Shown: positions 57,273 through 64,000 of the stretch, piece by piece
How the letters are laid out: each line of letters starts with the position of its first letter
Numbering within the stretch: position 1 is the first letter of the stretch
Virus record (IMG/VR): IMGVR_UViG_3300018080_000131
Location: 1 to 64,000 of that record
Direction: 5' to 3' (one strand)
From: a virus
Length of the DNA: 64,000 nt
The notes under the pieces: generated by a model
Databases searched by the model: none
The model's input: the letters and a program-made list of their open reading frames with translations, nothing else
Told to the model about the DNA's origin: nothing
Made by a program: the position numbers and the translations under genes

Positions 57273-58085
57273 ATGAAACAAACAATTTATTACTTTGGTG
57301 AGAAACTTAGCTTCATGATTGAGACAGATTCTTCAGATGAGGCTCAGGCTCTTTTAGACTCTGAAAGAGCTAAAGGAAGAGCTTGTTGCTGTCTTCATGA
57401 AAATGGGAAACATCAGATTTATTCCCAGATTCCAGAAGAAGCAGTTAGGTTTCAGGTAGCCAACATTGACACTGAGGAAATTTATTTTGTCAGTGGTTGG
57501 GAAGAAGGTAGAGATAGTACTGACAAGTCAGCAATTCAGGAAGCAATCAAACTCAATGATACAATCACAATGGGTAAGGTGATTGTAACTCCAATTAGGT
57601 TTACTGATATTCTTGATGAACTGAATAAAGAGGCTCAGAAGGATGATTTACCTCTTGATGCTTCTAGGGAAGGCTCAGTGATGCATGGTATCCTAAAAGA
57701 CTCTCAGAAGGCTTCTAATGAGCTTAAAGAGGTATTTGGTGATGTTATTAGTAAGTATACTGATGATGAGGCTGTAGATGATGGGCTTTTAGTTCCAGTT
57801 GAAGACCTTTTGCCAATTACTTATATGACAGCAGGTGTTTATGCAAAGTGTATTGAACCTTTTGTTTTAAAGGATGTTATTACTGGTAGGACAATTAAGG
57901 GTACTTCTCCAAAAGCTTTGACAAAGAAGCTTATCACAAGAATCATTTCTGCTGTGAGTCTTCAGATAAGTGATGGTTCTGCTCCTTCTGATGATTGGAT
58001 GTATAAAGTTGATGCTTCAGGTTGGGAATTCTTTGTGGTTGAAAACCAGACAGGTTTTACAGTGATGTTTCCAGAGGAGTATTAA
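57273..58085 (+). CDS. Accessory protein with a DUF6573-like C-terminal region
   Basis: 270 residues from 57273 (AAGGAGAAACAAGG before it). ATG 57246 in frame adds 9. A segment VFGDVISKYTDDEAVDDGLLV near residues 150-170 resembles DUF6573-like plasmid and phage proteins. The rest is unassigned. Function unknown. Confidence 0.6.
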   Translation: MKQTIYYFGEKLSFMIETDSSDEAQALLDSERAKGRACCCLHENGKHQIYSQIPEEAVRFQVANIDTEEIYFVSGWEEGRDSTDKSAIQEAIKLNDTITMGKVIVTPIRFTDILDELNKEAQKDDLPLDASREGSVMHGILKDSQKASNELKEVFGDVISKYTDDEAVDDGLLVPVEDLLPITYMTAGVYAKCIEPFVLKDVITGRTIKGTSPKALTKKLITRIISAVSLQISDGSAPSDDWMYKVDASGWEFFVVENQTGFTVMFPEEY

Positions 58086-58086
58086 G

Positions 58087-58518
58087 ATGACCTATAAAAA
58101 AGCACTTGGTTTGCTTATAGGAATTGCTAAGGATAATGGTATTAAGGTTTGTTTTCATGAGAGTGAATCTGAAATAAGAGGTTATTGTATACCATCTGAG
58201 AAAAAAATAGTTCTTAATAAAAAGGCTATTTTAGACAAGCATGGAGAAAGGATGTTTTACTCAAATGTTACAGCAGTTTTGGCACATGAAATTGGTCATA
58301 TTATGCTTCAGCATATTAGGCTTTGTGTAGATAGTTTTGATGAGATTATTGAGCAGGAAAAAGAGGCTTGGATGTATGCTAGTTTTCTTTTTAGTAGATT
58401 GGGTATAAGAATAACTAAAACATTTATAAATAGTATGGAAGAAGGTATTGAGAGTTATAGAATTGCTTATATGCAGAATATGGCTAAAGCATATAATAAA
58501 TCAAAAGGAGAAAAGTGA
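58087..58518 (+). CDS. ImmA/IrrE-type zinc metallopeptidase
   Basis: 143 residues. L-A-H-E-I-G-H-I-M-L at about 60-69 is HExxH, followed by E-K-E-A-W-M-Y-A, the typical third ligand and helix of ImmA/IrrE peptidases. Such enzymes cleave repressors in mobile elements. No partner repressor gene is obvious here. Confidence 0.7.
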   Translation: MTYKKALGLLIGIAKDNGIKVCFHESESEIRGYCIPSEKKIVLNKKAILDKHGERMFYSNVTAVLAHEIGHIMLQHIRLCVDSFDEIIEQEKEAWMYASFLFSRLGIRITKTFINSMEEGIESYRIAYMQNMAKAYNKSKGEK

Positions 58519-58519
58519 A

Positions 58520-58696
58520 ATGAAAAAAACTACAATTTCTGATTTATTTAACAAGAAGGTTGAGTATGGTGGTGAGATTAGGACTTATGGAAGTGTCAGG
58601 AAGGAGCTTGAAGAAAAGGAGTTTCCATCACAATTGATTGACTATTATATGATGGGTTTACTTACTATGATGGAGAGGAAGGATTCTTCAAAGTAA
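58520..58696 (+). CDS. Small protein, unknown
   Basis: 58 residues from ATG after AAAGGAGAAAAGTGAA. I-S-D-L-F-N-K-K-V-E-Y-G-G-E resembles the start of small phage regulators. No certain function. Confidence 0.5.
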   Translation: MKKTTISDLFNKKVEYGGEIRTYGSVRKELEEKEFPSQLIDYYMMGLLTMMERKDSSK

Positions 58697-58732
58697 AAGT
58701 GTATAACAAAAAAATTTGAATGAGGTGTTTTT

Positions 58733-58933
58733 ATGGGTAAGAGATATGTTAAGCATATGGAATGGAAGAGTAAGAGTTGGTTGGAGAAAGAGTATATAGA
58801 GAAACAAAAGAGTGTTAGAGAAATTGCTAAGGAATGTGGGGTTGCTGTTAGGACAATTGCTTATTGGCTAGAAAAGTTTGATATAAAAACAAGAGATATT
58901 TCTAAGAGTCTAGAGGTTAAATATAGGAGATAA
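58733..58933 (+). CDS. HTH protein (homing-endonuclease-associated type)
   Basis: 66 residues. W-L-E-K-E-Y-I-E-K-Q-K-S-V-R-E-I-A followed by C-G-V-A-V-R-T-I-A-Y-W-L is the DNA-binding HTH often found beside HNH or GIY-YIG homing enzymes. It may be a remnant of one. Confidence 0.6.
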   Translation: MGKRYVKHMEWKSKSWLEKEYIEKQKSVREIAKECGVAVRTIAYWLEKFDIKTRDISKSLEVKYRR

Positions 58934-58935
58934 TA

Positions 58936-59130
58936 TTGTTATTTAAAAACAAGATGAAACAAAAATTAGGTAAAGATGATTATGGATTTGTGATTAATGG
59001 AGAAACTGGAAATTTGGAAATGTCTCTTCCTAAGAAGGAAGAGTATACAATAAAAGAATTAAGCATTGTTTTAGCTGGTCTTGAAAAATTTAAAAAAGCT
59101 TTCAAGATATTAGTGGAAAATGGAGAGTAA
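58936..59130 (+). CDS. Small protein with TTG start
   Basis: 64 residues from TTG 58936 after AGGAGATAATA (or ATG 58954). Lys-rich, K-E-L-S-I-V-L-A-G-L-E-K-F near the end. Unknown. Confidence 0.45.
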   Translation: MLFKNKMKQKLGKDDYGFVINGETGNLEMSLPKKEEYTIKELSIVLAGLEKFKKAFKILVENGE

Positions 59131-59133
59131 ATA

Positions 59134-59346
59134 ATGACAAAAAGAATATCAAGTAATATAACAAAATCAAGTAAAAAGAAACAGTGGACTTGTAAAAAAT
59201 GTGGTAAAAAAGGTATTGTAGGTGAGTATACACAATCCTTAATCTGTGGTGATTGTGGAAATGTGATTAGTGAATTTAAACAGGTTGAGATTATTACAGA
59301 ACCTTGGATTGGGAAACAAGAAGAGATTATGGAAAGTGATAAATAA
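59134..59346 (+). CDS. Small zinc-ribbon protein
   Basis: 70 residues. C-K-K-C-G near residue 19 and C-G-D-C-G near residue 37. Standard zinc ribbon with a basic N-terminus. Confidence 0.6.
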   Translation: MTKRISSNITKSSKKKQWTCKKCGKKGIVGEYTQSLICGDCGNVISEFKQVEIITEPWIGKQEEIMESDK

Positions 59347-59372
59347 AATTACATTTTTTGAAGGAGATTGAA

Positions 59373-59996
59373 ATGCTAAGTAATTTTAAATTTACAGAAC
59401 CTTTGGTATTTGATAATATTTATAATATTCCTGTTATAGAGAAGCAGGAGTTTAAGTTTGATGTTAATAAGGTTATGGGTTTTAATTATTGTCTAAGTAA
59501 GAAGGAATTGATTGAGAATACAATTCATTTTTTCTTAGATGATTATCAGTTTGAGAGGGTTTGGAATAAACCTGAAAGATATTTGAAGATTCTGAAGGAG
59601 TTTAATGGTTGTTTTTCTCCAGATTTTTCAATATTTAGAGATGCTCCTTATCCAATTCAGCTATTTAATGTTTTTAGAAACAGAATAGTTGGGTTATATT
59701 GGCAAAGGAATGGTATTAATGTTATTCCTACAGTTGGTTGGGGTGATGTTGATACTTGGGATTTTTGCTTTGAAGGAGTAGAGGAAGGTTCTTGGGTTGC
59801 TATTTCAACAAGAGGAGCAATTCATAGAAATGAAGATAAAGAGTTGTTTAAAGAGGGTTATAATCAGATGTTAGAGGTTATTAAACCTGAGAAGATTATT
59901 GTCTATGGTAGGAAGTTGGAAGGTCTTGATGGAAACATTGAGTGGATTCCTTGGGACTATTATAGAACAGAAAAATTAAATAGTGAGGAGAATTAA
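59373..59996 (+). CDS. DUF4417-type phage protein
   Basis: 207 residues from ATG after AAGGAGATTGAA. The layout, with W-N-K-P-E-R-Y..G-C-F-S-P-D-F-S, N-x-I-P-T-V-G-W-G and I-V-Y-G, matches the DUF4417 family common in phages and plasmids. Function of the family is unknown to me. Confidence 0.65.
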   Translation: MLSNFKFTEPLVFDNIYNIPVIEKQEFKFDVNKVMGFNYCLSKKELIENTIHFFLDDYQFERVWNKPERYLKILKEFNGCFSPDFSIFRDAPYPIQLFNVFRNRIVGLYWQRNGINVIPTVGWGDVDTWDFCFEGVEEGSWVAISTRGAIHRNEDKELFKEGYNQMLEVIKPEKIIVYGRKLEGLDGNIEWIPWDYYRTEKLNSEEN

Positions 59997-59997
59997 T

Positions 59998-60264
59998 ATG
60001 GGAGGAAGAGGTTCAGGTTCAGGTGGTGGAGCAGGTGGTGGTGGAGGTGGTGCATCTCCAGAAACACCAGCACAAGCTCAGGCTATGATTGATTCAATTG
60101 ATAGTAGAATGGATGGTTTGAGAACTAGGATTAGGTATCATATTGAGAGAGGTGCTACTTCTCAAGCTACTGCTTTACAGAGAAGATTAAGAAGGCTACA
60201 ACAAAGAAAAAAAGCTTTACAAGCTTTAATGAAGAGGCTTCAAAAAGCTGGTGTTCCAACATAA
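59998..60264 (+). CDS. Gly-rich N-terminus protein
   Basis: 88 residues from ATG 59998. MGGRGSGSGGGAGGGG, then helical, Arg/Gln-rich (LRTRIRYHIERGATSQ, LQRRLRRLQQRKKAL). Gly-rich starts of this type occur in phage head or scaffold-associated proteins. No certain role. Confidence 0.5.
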   Translation: MGGRGSGSGGGAGGGGGGASPETPAQAQAMIDSIDSRMDGLRTRIRYHIERGATSQATALQRRLRRLQQRKKALQALMKRLQKAGVPT

Positions 60265-60279
60265 TAATTAGGAGATATA

Positions 60280-61830
60280 ATGGATTTTAAAGGATTTTTC
60301 TATAGGGTTTGGTATGATTGGTTGAATCTAAGAAAGAATGTATTCTGTCCTTTGGCAAAAAAGAATAATTGGAAATGGTTATTTAATGTTTGTGATTGTC
60401 AGAGATATGAACCTAAATATATTTGGGTATGGGTATGTTCTGATTGTGGTAAGTTGACAGAAGAAGGAAAACCAAAAGCTATTTATAAAAAATTCCTTAA
60501 AGGAACAGAACCTACAGAGAAGTGTACTTGTGCAATTATACCACCAATAGAAAAAGTAGAAAGAACCATTTGTCTTGTTAGTGGATTGCTTGCTAGAGGT
60601 TTCTGTTTACATACAGAAGTGAGAGAATACAACAAAGGAACAGAACCTACAGAGAAGTGTGATGTTCATGATTTTGTAAAATCTAAAAGAGATGAAGAAA
60701 AATGTGCAGGTATGCTAGGTTTCTTTTTAAGCTTTATTAGACAAGCTTGGAATCCTAAAGACCAGATGAAAACTGTTGAGGAACACCAAGCTGTTTTTTC
60801 TGAGTTAGCAAGAAGAGGATATAAGTATGTTGATTGGTTTATGTGGTTATGTGATAATAAATATGAACATAAATATTTAAATGATAAGACTCCTTTTTAT
60901 CAATATAAAAATGCTGTTGGGAAAAGGATGTTTGATTTAATGAAATGGGATGAAAGATTTTGGGAATTGTTTGAGATATTTATTAAACTACATAAACAGT
61001 TTAATCTTGTCCCTGTTCCTCAGATTCTTATGGCTAGATATTGTGATTATCCTTTTGAGAATAATAGAAATAAAGTTAGAGGTTTTTGGGATAAAACAGC
61101 TAGAGATGTTCAGTATGATTTGATTGATAAAACTGTTAGCATTGTTAAAGGAATTGTTGGAAAAGATTTTCTTGTGAAGTTTGTAAATGAACCTCAGCAT
61201 GGTGGAAGTGATAGTAGGTTTCATACAATTGCTGAATGGCATCATGATATGTTTTGGCATGGTCTTTGCAAACATTTTGATACTGGAGAAGAGGCTTTGA
61301 GTCATTTGGTCATTGATAATTCTGGTTCTGAAGCTGGTCAATTGTTGTTGGTTTGGCATCATGGTGGTGAAGATGGTCAAAGGTGTCCTAAATGTGGTAA
61401 GCTTTTTAAAGATATATTTGGCTACAGTACTGAAGAATGGATGGGTAGGCTTAGAATTGGAGAACAGCACACTGTTAGTATTGTGGATGATTTGGAAGCT
61501 GGTCATAATTCTTTAAGAAAGTTTTTTGGTTCTGCTAATAGAAAGGTGAGATGGCATGAAGATGGTGGTGCAAGTGATTGTTCTAAAGCTCATGGTTACC
61601 ATAATGGATATTGTTTTGCTAATGCTGAAGAGTATGGTAAAATGTGTGCTAAGGTATGGAAGATGCAAGCTGAAAGAGGAAGAGGAAAGATATGTTATAT
61701 TTGTATATTTCCTGCTGAAACATTATTTTATATTGATAAGGTTTTCCTAGAAACTTACAGAGTAGATACTATTAATTGGGACAGATTTGATGAAATGGTG
61801 AAAATGCATAAAAAATATCTTGGAGATTGA
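60280..61830 (+). CDS. Large protein with PBP-like Cys segment and glycoside-hydrolase-like domain
   Basis: 516 residues. Residues 75-130 contain two copies of K-G-T-E-P-T-E-K-C (identical 27-bp DNA at about 60499 and 60634) around I-C-L-V-S-G-L-L-A-R-G-F-C, resembling the C-terminal region of penicillin-binding proteins. Residues 160-516 look like a TIM-barrel glycosidase: F-V-N-E-P-Q-H-G has the N-E-P acid/base of clan GH-A, with W-H-H-G and a CPKC zinc pair. Possible wall or capsule hydrolase. Function is inferred. Confidence 0.55.
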   Translation: MDFKGFFYRVWYDWLNLRKNVFCPLAKKNNWKWLFNVCDCQRYEPKYIWVWVCSDCGKLTEEGKPKAIYKKFLKGTEPTEKCTCAIIPPIEKVERTICLVSGLLARGFCLHTEVREYNKGTEPTEKCDVHDFVKSKRDEEKCAGMLGFFLSFIRQAWNPKDQMKTVEEHQAVFSELARRGYKYVDWFMWLCDNKYEHKYLNDKTPFYQYKNAVGKRMFDLMKWDERFWELFEIFIKLHKQFNLVPVPQILMARYCDYPFENNRNKVRGFWDKTARDVQYDLIDKTVSIVKGIVGKDFLVKFVNEPQHGGSDSRFHTIAEWHHDMFWHGLCKHFDTGEEALSHLVIDNSGSEAGQLLLVWHHGGEDGQRCPKCGKLFKDIFGYSTEEWMGRLRIGEQHTVSIVDDLEAGHNSLRKFFGSANRKVRWHEDGGASDCSKAHGYHNGYCFANAEEYGKMCAKVWKMQAERGRGKICYICIFPAETLFYIDKVFLETYRVDTINWDRFDEMVKMHKKYLGD

Positions 61831-61904
61831 AAAAAATTTTGATGTGTAAAGTATTGTATAATAATAACTTAGAAAAAAATTTAAAAAAAATGTTAAAAAA
61901 ACAC

Positions 61905-61933
61905 TTGACAAACAAGAAAAAATGTTGTATATT
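61905..61933 (+). promoter_or_regulatory. Strong sigma70-type promoter
   Basis: TTGACA 61905-61910, TATATT 61928-61933, 17-bp spacer, upstream GTATTGTATAATAATAACTTAG. ATG at 61943 is in frame with the gene start at 61967. Confidence 0.85.
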
Positions 61934-61966
61934 ATAAGTACAATGAGAAACAAAGGAGAAACAAAG

Positions 61967-62272
61967 ATGACAGAAACAAAAGAAAGACCAGAGGTTAAAG
62001 CTGGTGATTTTGTCAATCCTGATGGTTGGGGAAAGTGGAATGGTGAAATACTTCAGGAAGATGATGGTTTCAAAGATTCTTCTTTTCCTGGTTGCCAGTT
62101 CAGGCTTCCTTCTAATACCTGTCCTGATTGTAAGTTTGCTGTTAATGTCAGAATAACAGGTAAGGAAAGATGGGATAAAGGTTCTGGTTGGTTCAGGTGT
62201 GAAGTTGAGTTTGTTGGTGATGGAGAACCTTCAACATTCACCAGAGGCTGGCTTCATAAGAATGTTTGGTAA
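61967..62272 (+). CDS. Small Cys-containing protein, unknown
   Basis: 101 residues from 61967 (AAAGGAGAAACAAAG). ATG 61943 would add 8. Beta-rich with C-Q-F-R-L-P-S-N-T-C-P-D-C. Unknown. Confidence 0.55.
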   Translation: MTETKERPEVKAGDFVNPDGWGKWNGEILQEDDGFKDSSFPGCQFRLPSNTCPDCKFAVNVRITGKERWDKGSGWFRCEVEFVGDGEPSTFTRGWLHKNVW

Positions 62273-62286
62273 AAAGGAGAGATAAA

Positions 62287-62454
62287 ATGGCATTAGGAAG
62301 TAAGAAAAGAGATTATGTAACTTCAGCAAGATTGGTTGAAAAAAGGCTTGCTCTTCATTTTCAGTTTATGAATGAATATATTCAAAATGGAATGGAAAAA
62401 GATGAAGCAAGTAAGAAAGCTTTTAAGGATATTCAAGAAGGAAGGATAAAGTAA
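62287..62454 (+). CDS. Small helical protein, unknown
   Basis: 55 residues from ATG after AAGGAGAGATAAA. Helical, K-D-E-A-S-K-K-A-F. One-base overlap with the next start. Confidence 0.5.
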   Translation: MALGSKKRDYVTSARLVEKRLALHFQFMNEYIQNGMEKDEASKKAFKDIQEGRIK

Positions 62455-62870
62455 TGGTTGGTTACATTAGTTGGAAATATAATAATGCATGTTTACCAGA
62501 AGAAGGCTATATTGAAGTTGTGATTATGACAAAGAAAGAGAAGATTAGTAACTTCTATAAAATTAAAAGATTTGAAGGTGATGATTTGAGAGATGGTAAT
62601 ATTGCTGTATTCTACAATAGATTAATTACTGGTTCTTTTTGGAGAAGTGGTCAAACTATTTTTTATACTGATAATGTTCCTTGTAGAACTAATGTTGAAG
62701 AGTTAAAGAGTTATAAGGTTTGTGAGAATTGTATTCATCTTACACAAGGTTTCCACCAGATAAAGGGTAGAAAAACTTATACTTTTGAGTGTGGTAGTTT
62801 TGAAAGTAAGAAGAAAGGAAAGAAGGTTAGTTTATCAGATACCTGTGAAAAGTTTTTTTCAAAAAAATGA
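62454..62870 (+). CDS. Small protein with zinc-like Cys pair, unknown
   Basis: 138 residues. Beta-rich start (WKYNNACLPEEGYIEVVIM), then V-C-E-N-C-I-H and F-E-C-G-S-F-E. No named family. The promoter at 62880 follows directly. Confidence 0.55.
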   Translation: MVGYISWKYNNACLPEEGYIEVVIMTKKEKISNFYKIKRFEGDDLRDGNIAVFYNRLITGSFWRSGQTIFYTDNVPCRTNVEELKSYKVCENCIHLTQGFHQIKGRKTYTFECGSFESKKKGKKVSLSDTCEKFFSKK

Positions 62871-62879
62871 AAAAAAGAC

Positions 62880-62908
62880 TTGACAAATAAAATAAAATGT
62901 GTTATATT
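62880..62908 (+). promoter_or_regulatory. Strong sigma70-type promoter
   Basis: TTGACA 62880-62885, TATATT 62903-62908, 17-bp spacer. In-frame ATG at 62918, 10 bp after the -10, and ribosome-binding-site ATG at 62942. Confidence 0.85.
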
Positions 62909-62941
62909 ATAAGTAGAATGAGAAATAAAGGAGTAAAAAAG

Positions 62942-63325
62942 ATGAGTAGAGAAGAAAGTAATAGGCTTGAGAGGCTTATGAGTGGTTTGGAAGAAGTTAC
63001 TGGTCATAGGGCTTCTATGAGTCAGAAGGAGCTTTGGAATCTTGCTCCTAAAGAGGCTAAAAGAACTGTTAGGAAAATGAGAAGACTTGAAAAAAAAGCT
63101 AAAAGGCTTCCTAGTAGGAGTTCTCATCCTGAGCTTCAGAGTGTTACTGTTCCTAGATTGGCTGATGGTCTTATGAGATTGGTTGGTAATACTCTTAGGG
63201 TTGGAAATAAAGTTCTTGTTGGTGGAGAACCTGCTAGACAGCTTCATAAACATGGTGCTATGATGGAAAGTGATTATCAGAATTATAAAGCTAAAGATTC
63301 TAAAAATAAATCAAGGCATTTGTAA
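62942..63325 (+). CDS. Small basic protein, unknown
   Basis: 127 residues from 62942 (ATG 62918 adds 8). Basic helices (RKMRRLEKKAKRL). No family recognised. Confidence 0.55.
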   Translation: MSREESNRLERLMSGLEEVTGHRASMSQKELWNLAPKEAKRTVRKMRRLEKKAKRLPSRSSHPELQSVTVPRLADGLMRLVGNTLRVGNKVLVGGEPARQLHKHGAMMESDYQNYKAKDSKNKSRHL

Positions 63326-63343
63326 AAATGTGAGGTGATATGA

Positions 63344-63562
63344 ATGAGTAAATATAATGTTAGGGTTTTAAGTTTTCTATATGATATTAATAAGCTTGAT
63401 TCAGATATTGCTGGGTATCCTCATTATTTTACTGTAGAAGCAAAATCCAAAAAAGAAGCAGAAGAGAAAATGAGAAAGAAAATGGTTAAAAGATATGGAG
63501 AAAACTATTTTAAAATAACTGATGTTGAATTATATGATAAAGATTTTGCTTCTTATGATTAA
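63344..63562 (+). CDS. Small protein, unknown
   Basis: 72 residues. Beta-alpha-beta (YFTVEAKSKKEAEEKMRKKM, then ITDVELYD), like small phage alpha/beta proteins. Ribosome binding site GAGGTGATATGA. Confidence 0.55.
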   Translation: MSKYNVRVLSFLYDINKLDSDIAGYPHYFTVEAKSKKEAEEKMRKKMVKRYGENYFKITDVELYDKDFASYD

Positions 63563-63573
63563 AGGAGAATAAA

Positions 63574-64000
63574 ATGAGTGAGCTTCTAGAAAAATTCAAG
63601 AGTCTTTTAAAGAAAAGAGAAGGAATTGTACATGAAAGAAGCAAGCTTTATAAGTTGAAGTTTGATATGAGAGATGCAGATTATCAAGAGAGATATGATA
63701 AAACTAAGTTCCAGCTAAGAAAGTTTGATGATAGAGAGAGAAAGATTAACAAGCTTCTTGATGGTCTTGCTAAAGAGCTTCCTGTTCAGGTTAGTAAGAA
63801 TTGGAAGAAGTATGATTCAGTTTGGGAGTCAACATATTCTTCTCAAGGGTTTGGTTCTTATAAGTATGCTAAGGAAAGAGCAGAAAAAATAGCTGATGAT
63901 ATTAAAGTGAATGGTGTTCCAGTGAAGATAGAGATTGAAACAAAGAAGTTTGAAGGTTCTGGTTCTATATTTAGTAGTAGAAATTCTCATTCAACATTTA
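63574..64000 (+). CDS. Coiled-coil protein, 3' end outside window (partial)
   Basis: At least 142 residues, open to the window's end. Starts after AAAGGAGAATAAA. Helical and charged in the first 80 residues, then A-K-E-R-A-E-K-I-A-D-D-I-K-V-N and a beta segment. Function unknown. Confidence 0.55.
   Translation, partial: MSELLEKFKSLLKKREGIVHERSKLYKLKFDMRDADYQERYDKTKFQLRKFDDRERKINKLLDGLAKELPVQVSKNWKKYDSVWESTYSSQGFGSYKYAKERAEKIADDIKVNGVPVKIEIETKKFEGSGSIFSSRNSHSTF

Noticed and set aside
1-64000. Alternative genetic code with reassigned stop codons
   Set aside because: TAA, TAG and TGA all end ordinary genes at expected places. The terminase stop is a single exception.

Overview
The window is one continuous piece of a large, low-GC, double-stranded DNA tailed phage (Caudoviricetes). 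All convincing genes lie on the + strand, are tightly packed (ATGA/TAATG overlaps are common) and belong to phage modules. I see no integrase, repressor switch, CRISPR array or rRNA, and no tRNA I would call. A class II ribonucleotide reductase, two radical SAM enzymes, a lipobox lipoprotein and an SmpA/OmlA-like domain suggest an anaerobic or facultative, probably Gram-negative host; that host call is inference. The sequence almost lacks the dinucleotide CpG: I can find six in 64 kb, four of them between 47211 and 48350. I also find no GATC. Arg is therefore encoded only by AGA/AGG.

Layout. 1-8463: tail module, running from the end of the tape measure through a distal-tail-like protein, a tail-tip protein with a 250-residue Cys-rich tail, a free-standing Cys-hexad protein, a radical SAM/SPASM enzyme that carries the same Cys repeats, and a fibre. 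8481-14334: small proteins and promoter-driven accessory genes (ArdC-like antirestriction protein, zincins, a sigma-region-2-like protein). 14376-20262: helicase, envelope proteins, a sigma-like factor, phosphoesterase, nucleotidyltransferase, winged-HTH protein and a possible origin. 20263-26406: DnaB-type helicase, sulfotransferase, and a UDG-DNA polymerase A fusion. 26406-30600: a T5orf172/ParB-like plus radical SAM pair and small membrane proteins. 30623-39301: recombination and replication (gp32-like SSB, UvsX/RecA, FEN-type exonuclease, SbcD/SbcC, Hjc-like resolvase). 39356-46997: promoter-driven genes, lytic transglycosylase, HAD and HIT proteins, class II RNR. 47098-51565: primase, a GIY-YIG/sigma-like fusion, a Mor-like protein, and a large terminase interrupted by an in-frame stop. 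51562-55628: small proteins plus about 730 bp without a convincing gene. 55660-56400: a promoter-driven, highly structured non-coding RNA of about 740 nt. 56468-64000: a second promoter-rich accessory block.

Regulation. At least nine near-consensus TTGACA/TATATT-type promoters precede accessory genes. Seven of the eight that drive a protein gene on the same leader pattern place an ATG at or just after the predicted transcription start, in frame with the gene. A 28-bp element (three copies), an 80-90-bp intergenic element present in both orientations (four copies), and several intergenic RNAs closed by 11-12-bp stems add to this. The sigma-like proteins may read the phage-specific elements.

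The strongest candidate for an undescribed system is at 3952-7066. Two tail-region proteins carry arrays of a Cys hexad, C-[DNYVA]-x-C-[EQ]-x, broken by C-x4-C turns, and the adjacent radical SAM/SPASM enzyme has the same kind of repeats at its own N-terminus. This suggests a phage tail structure that is post-translationally cross-linked. Next in interest are the near-total CpG/GATC absence, the large structured RNA, the GIY-YIG/sigma fusion and the interrupted terminase.
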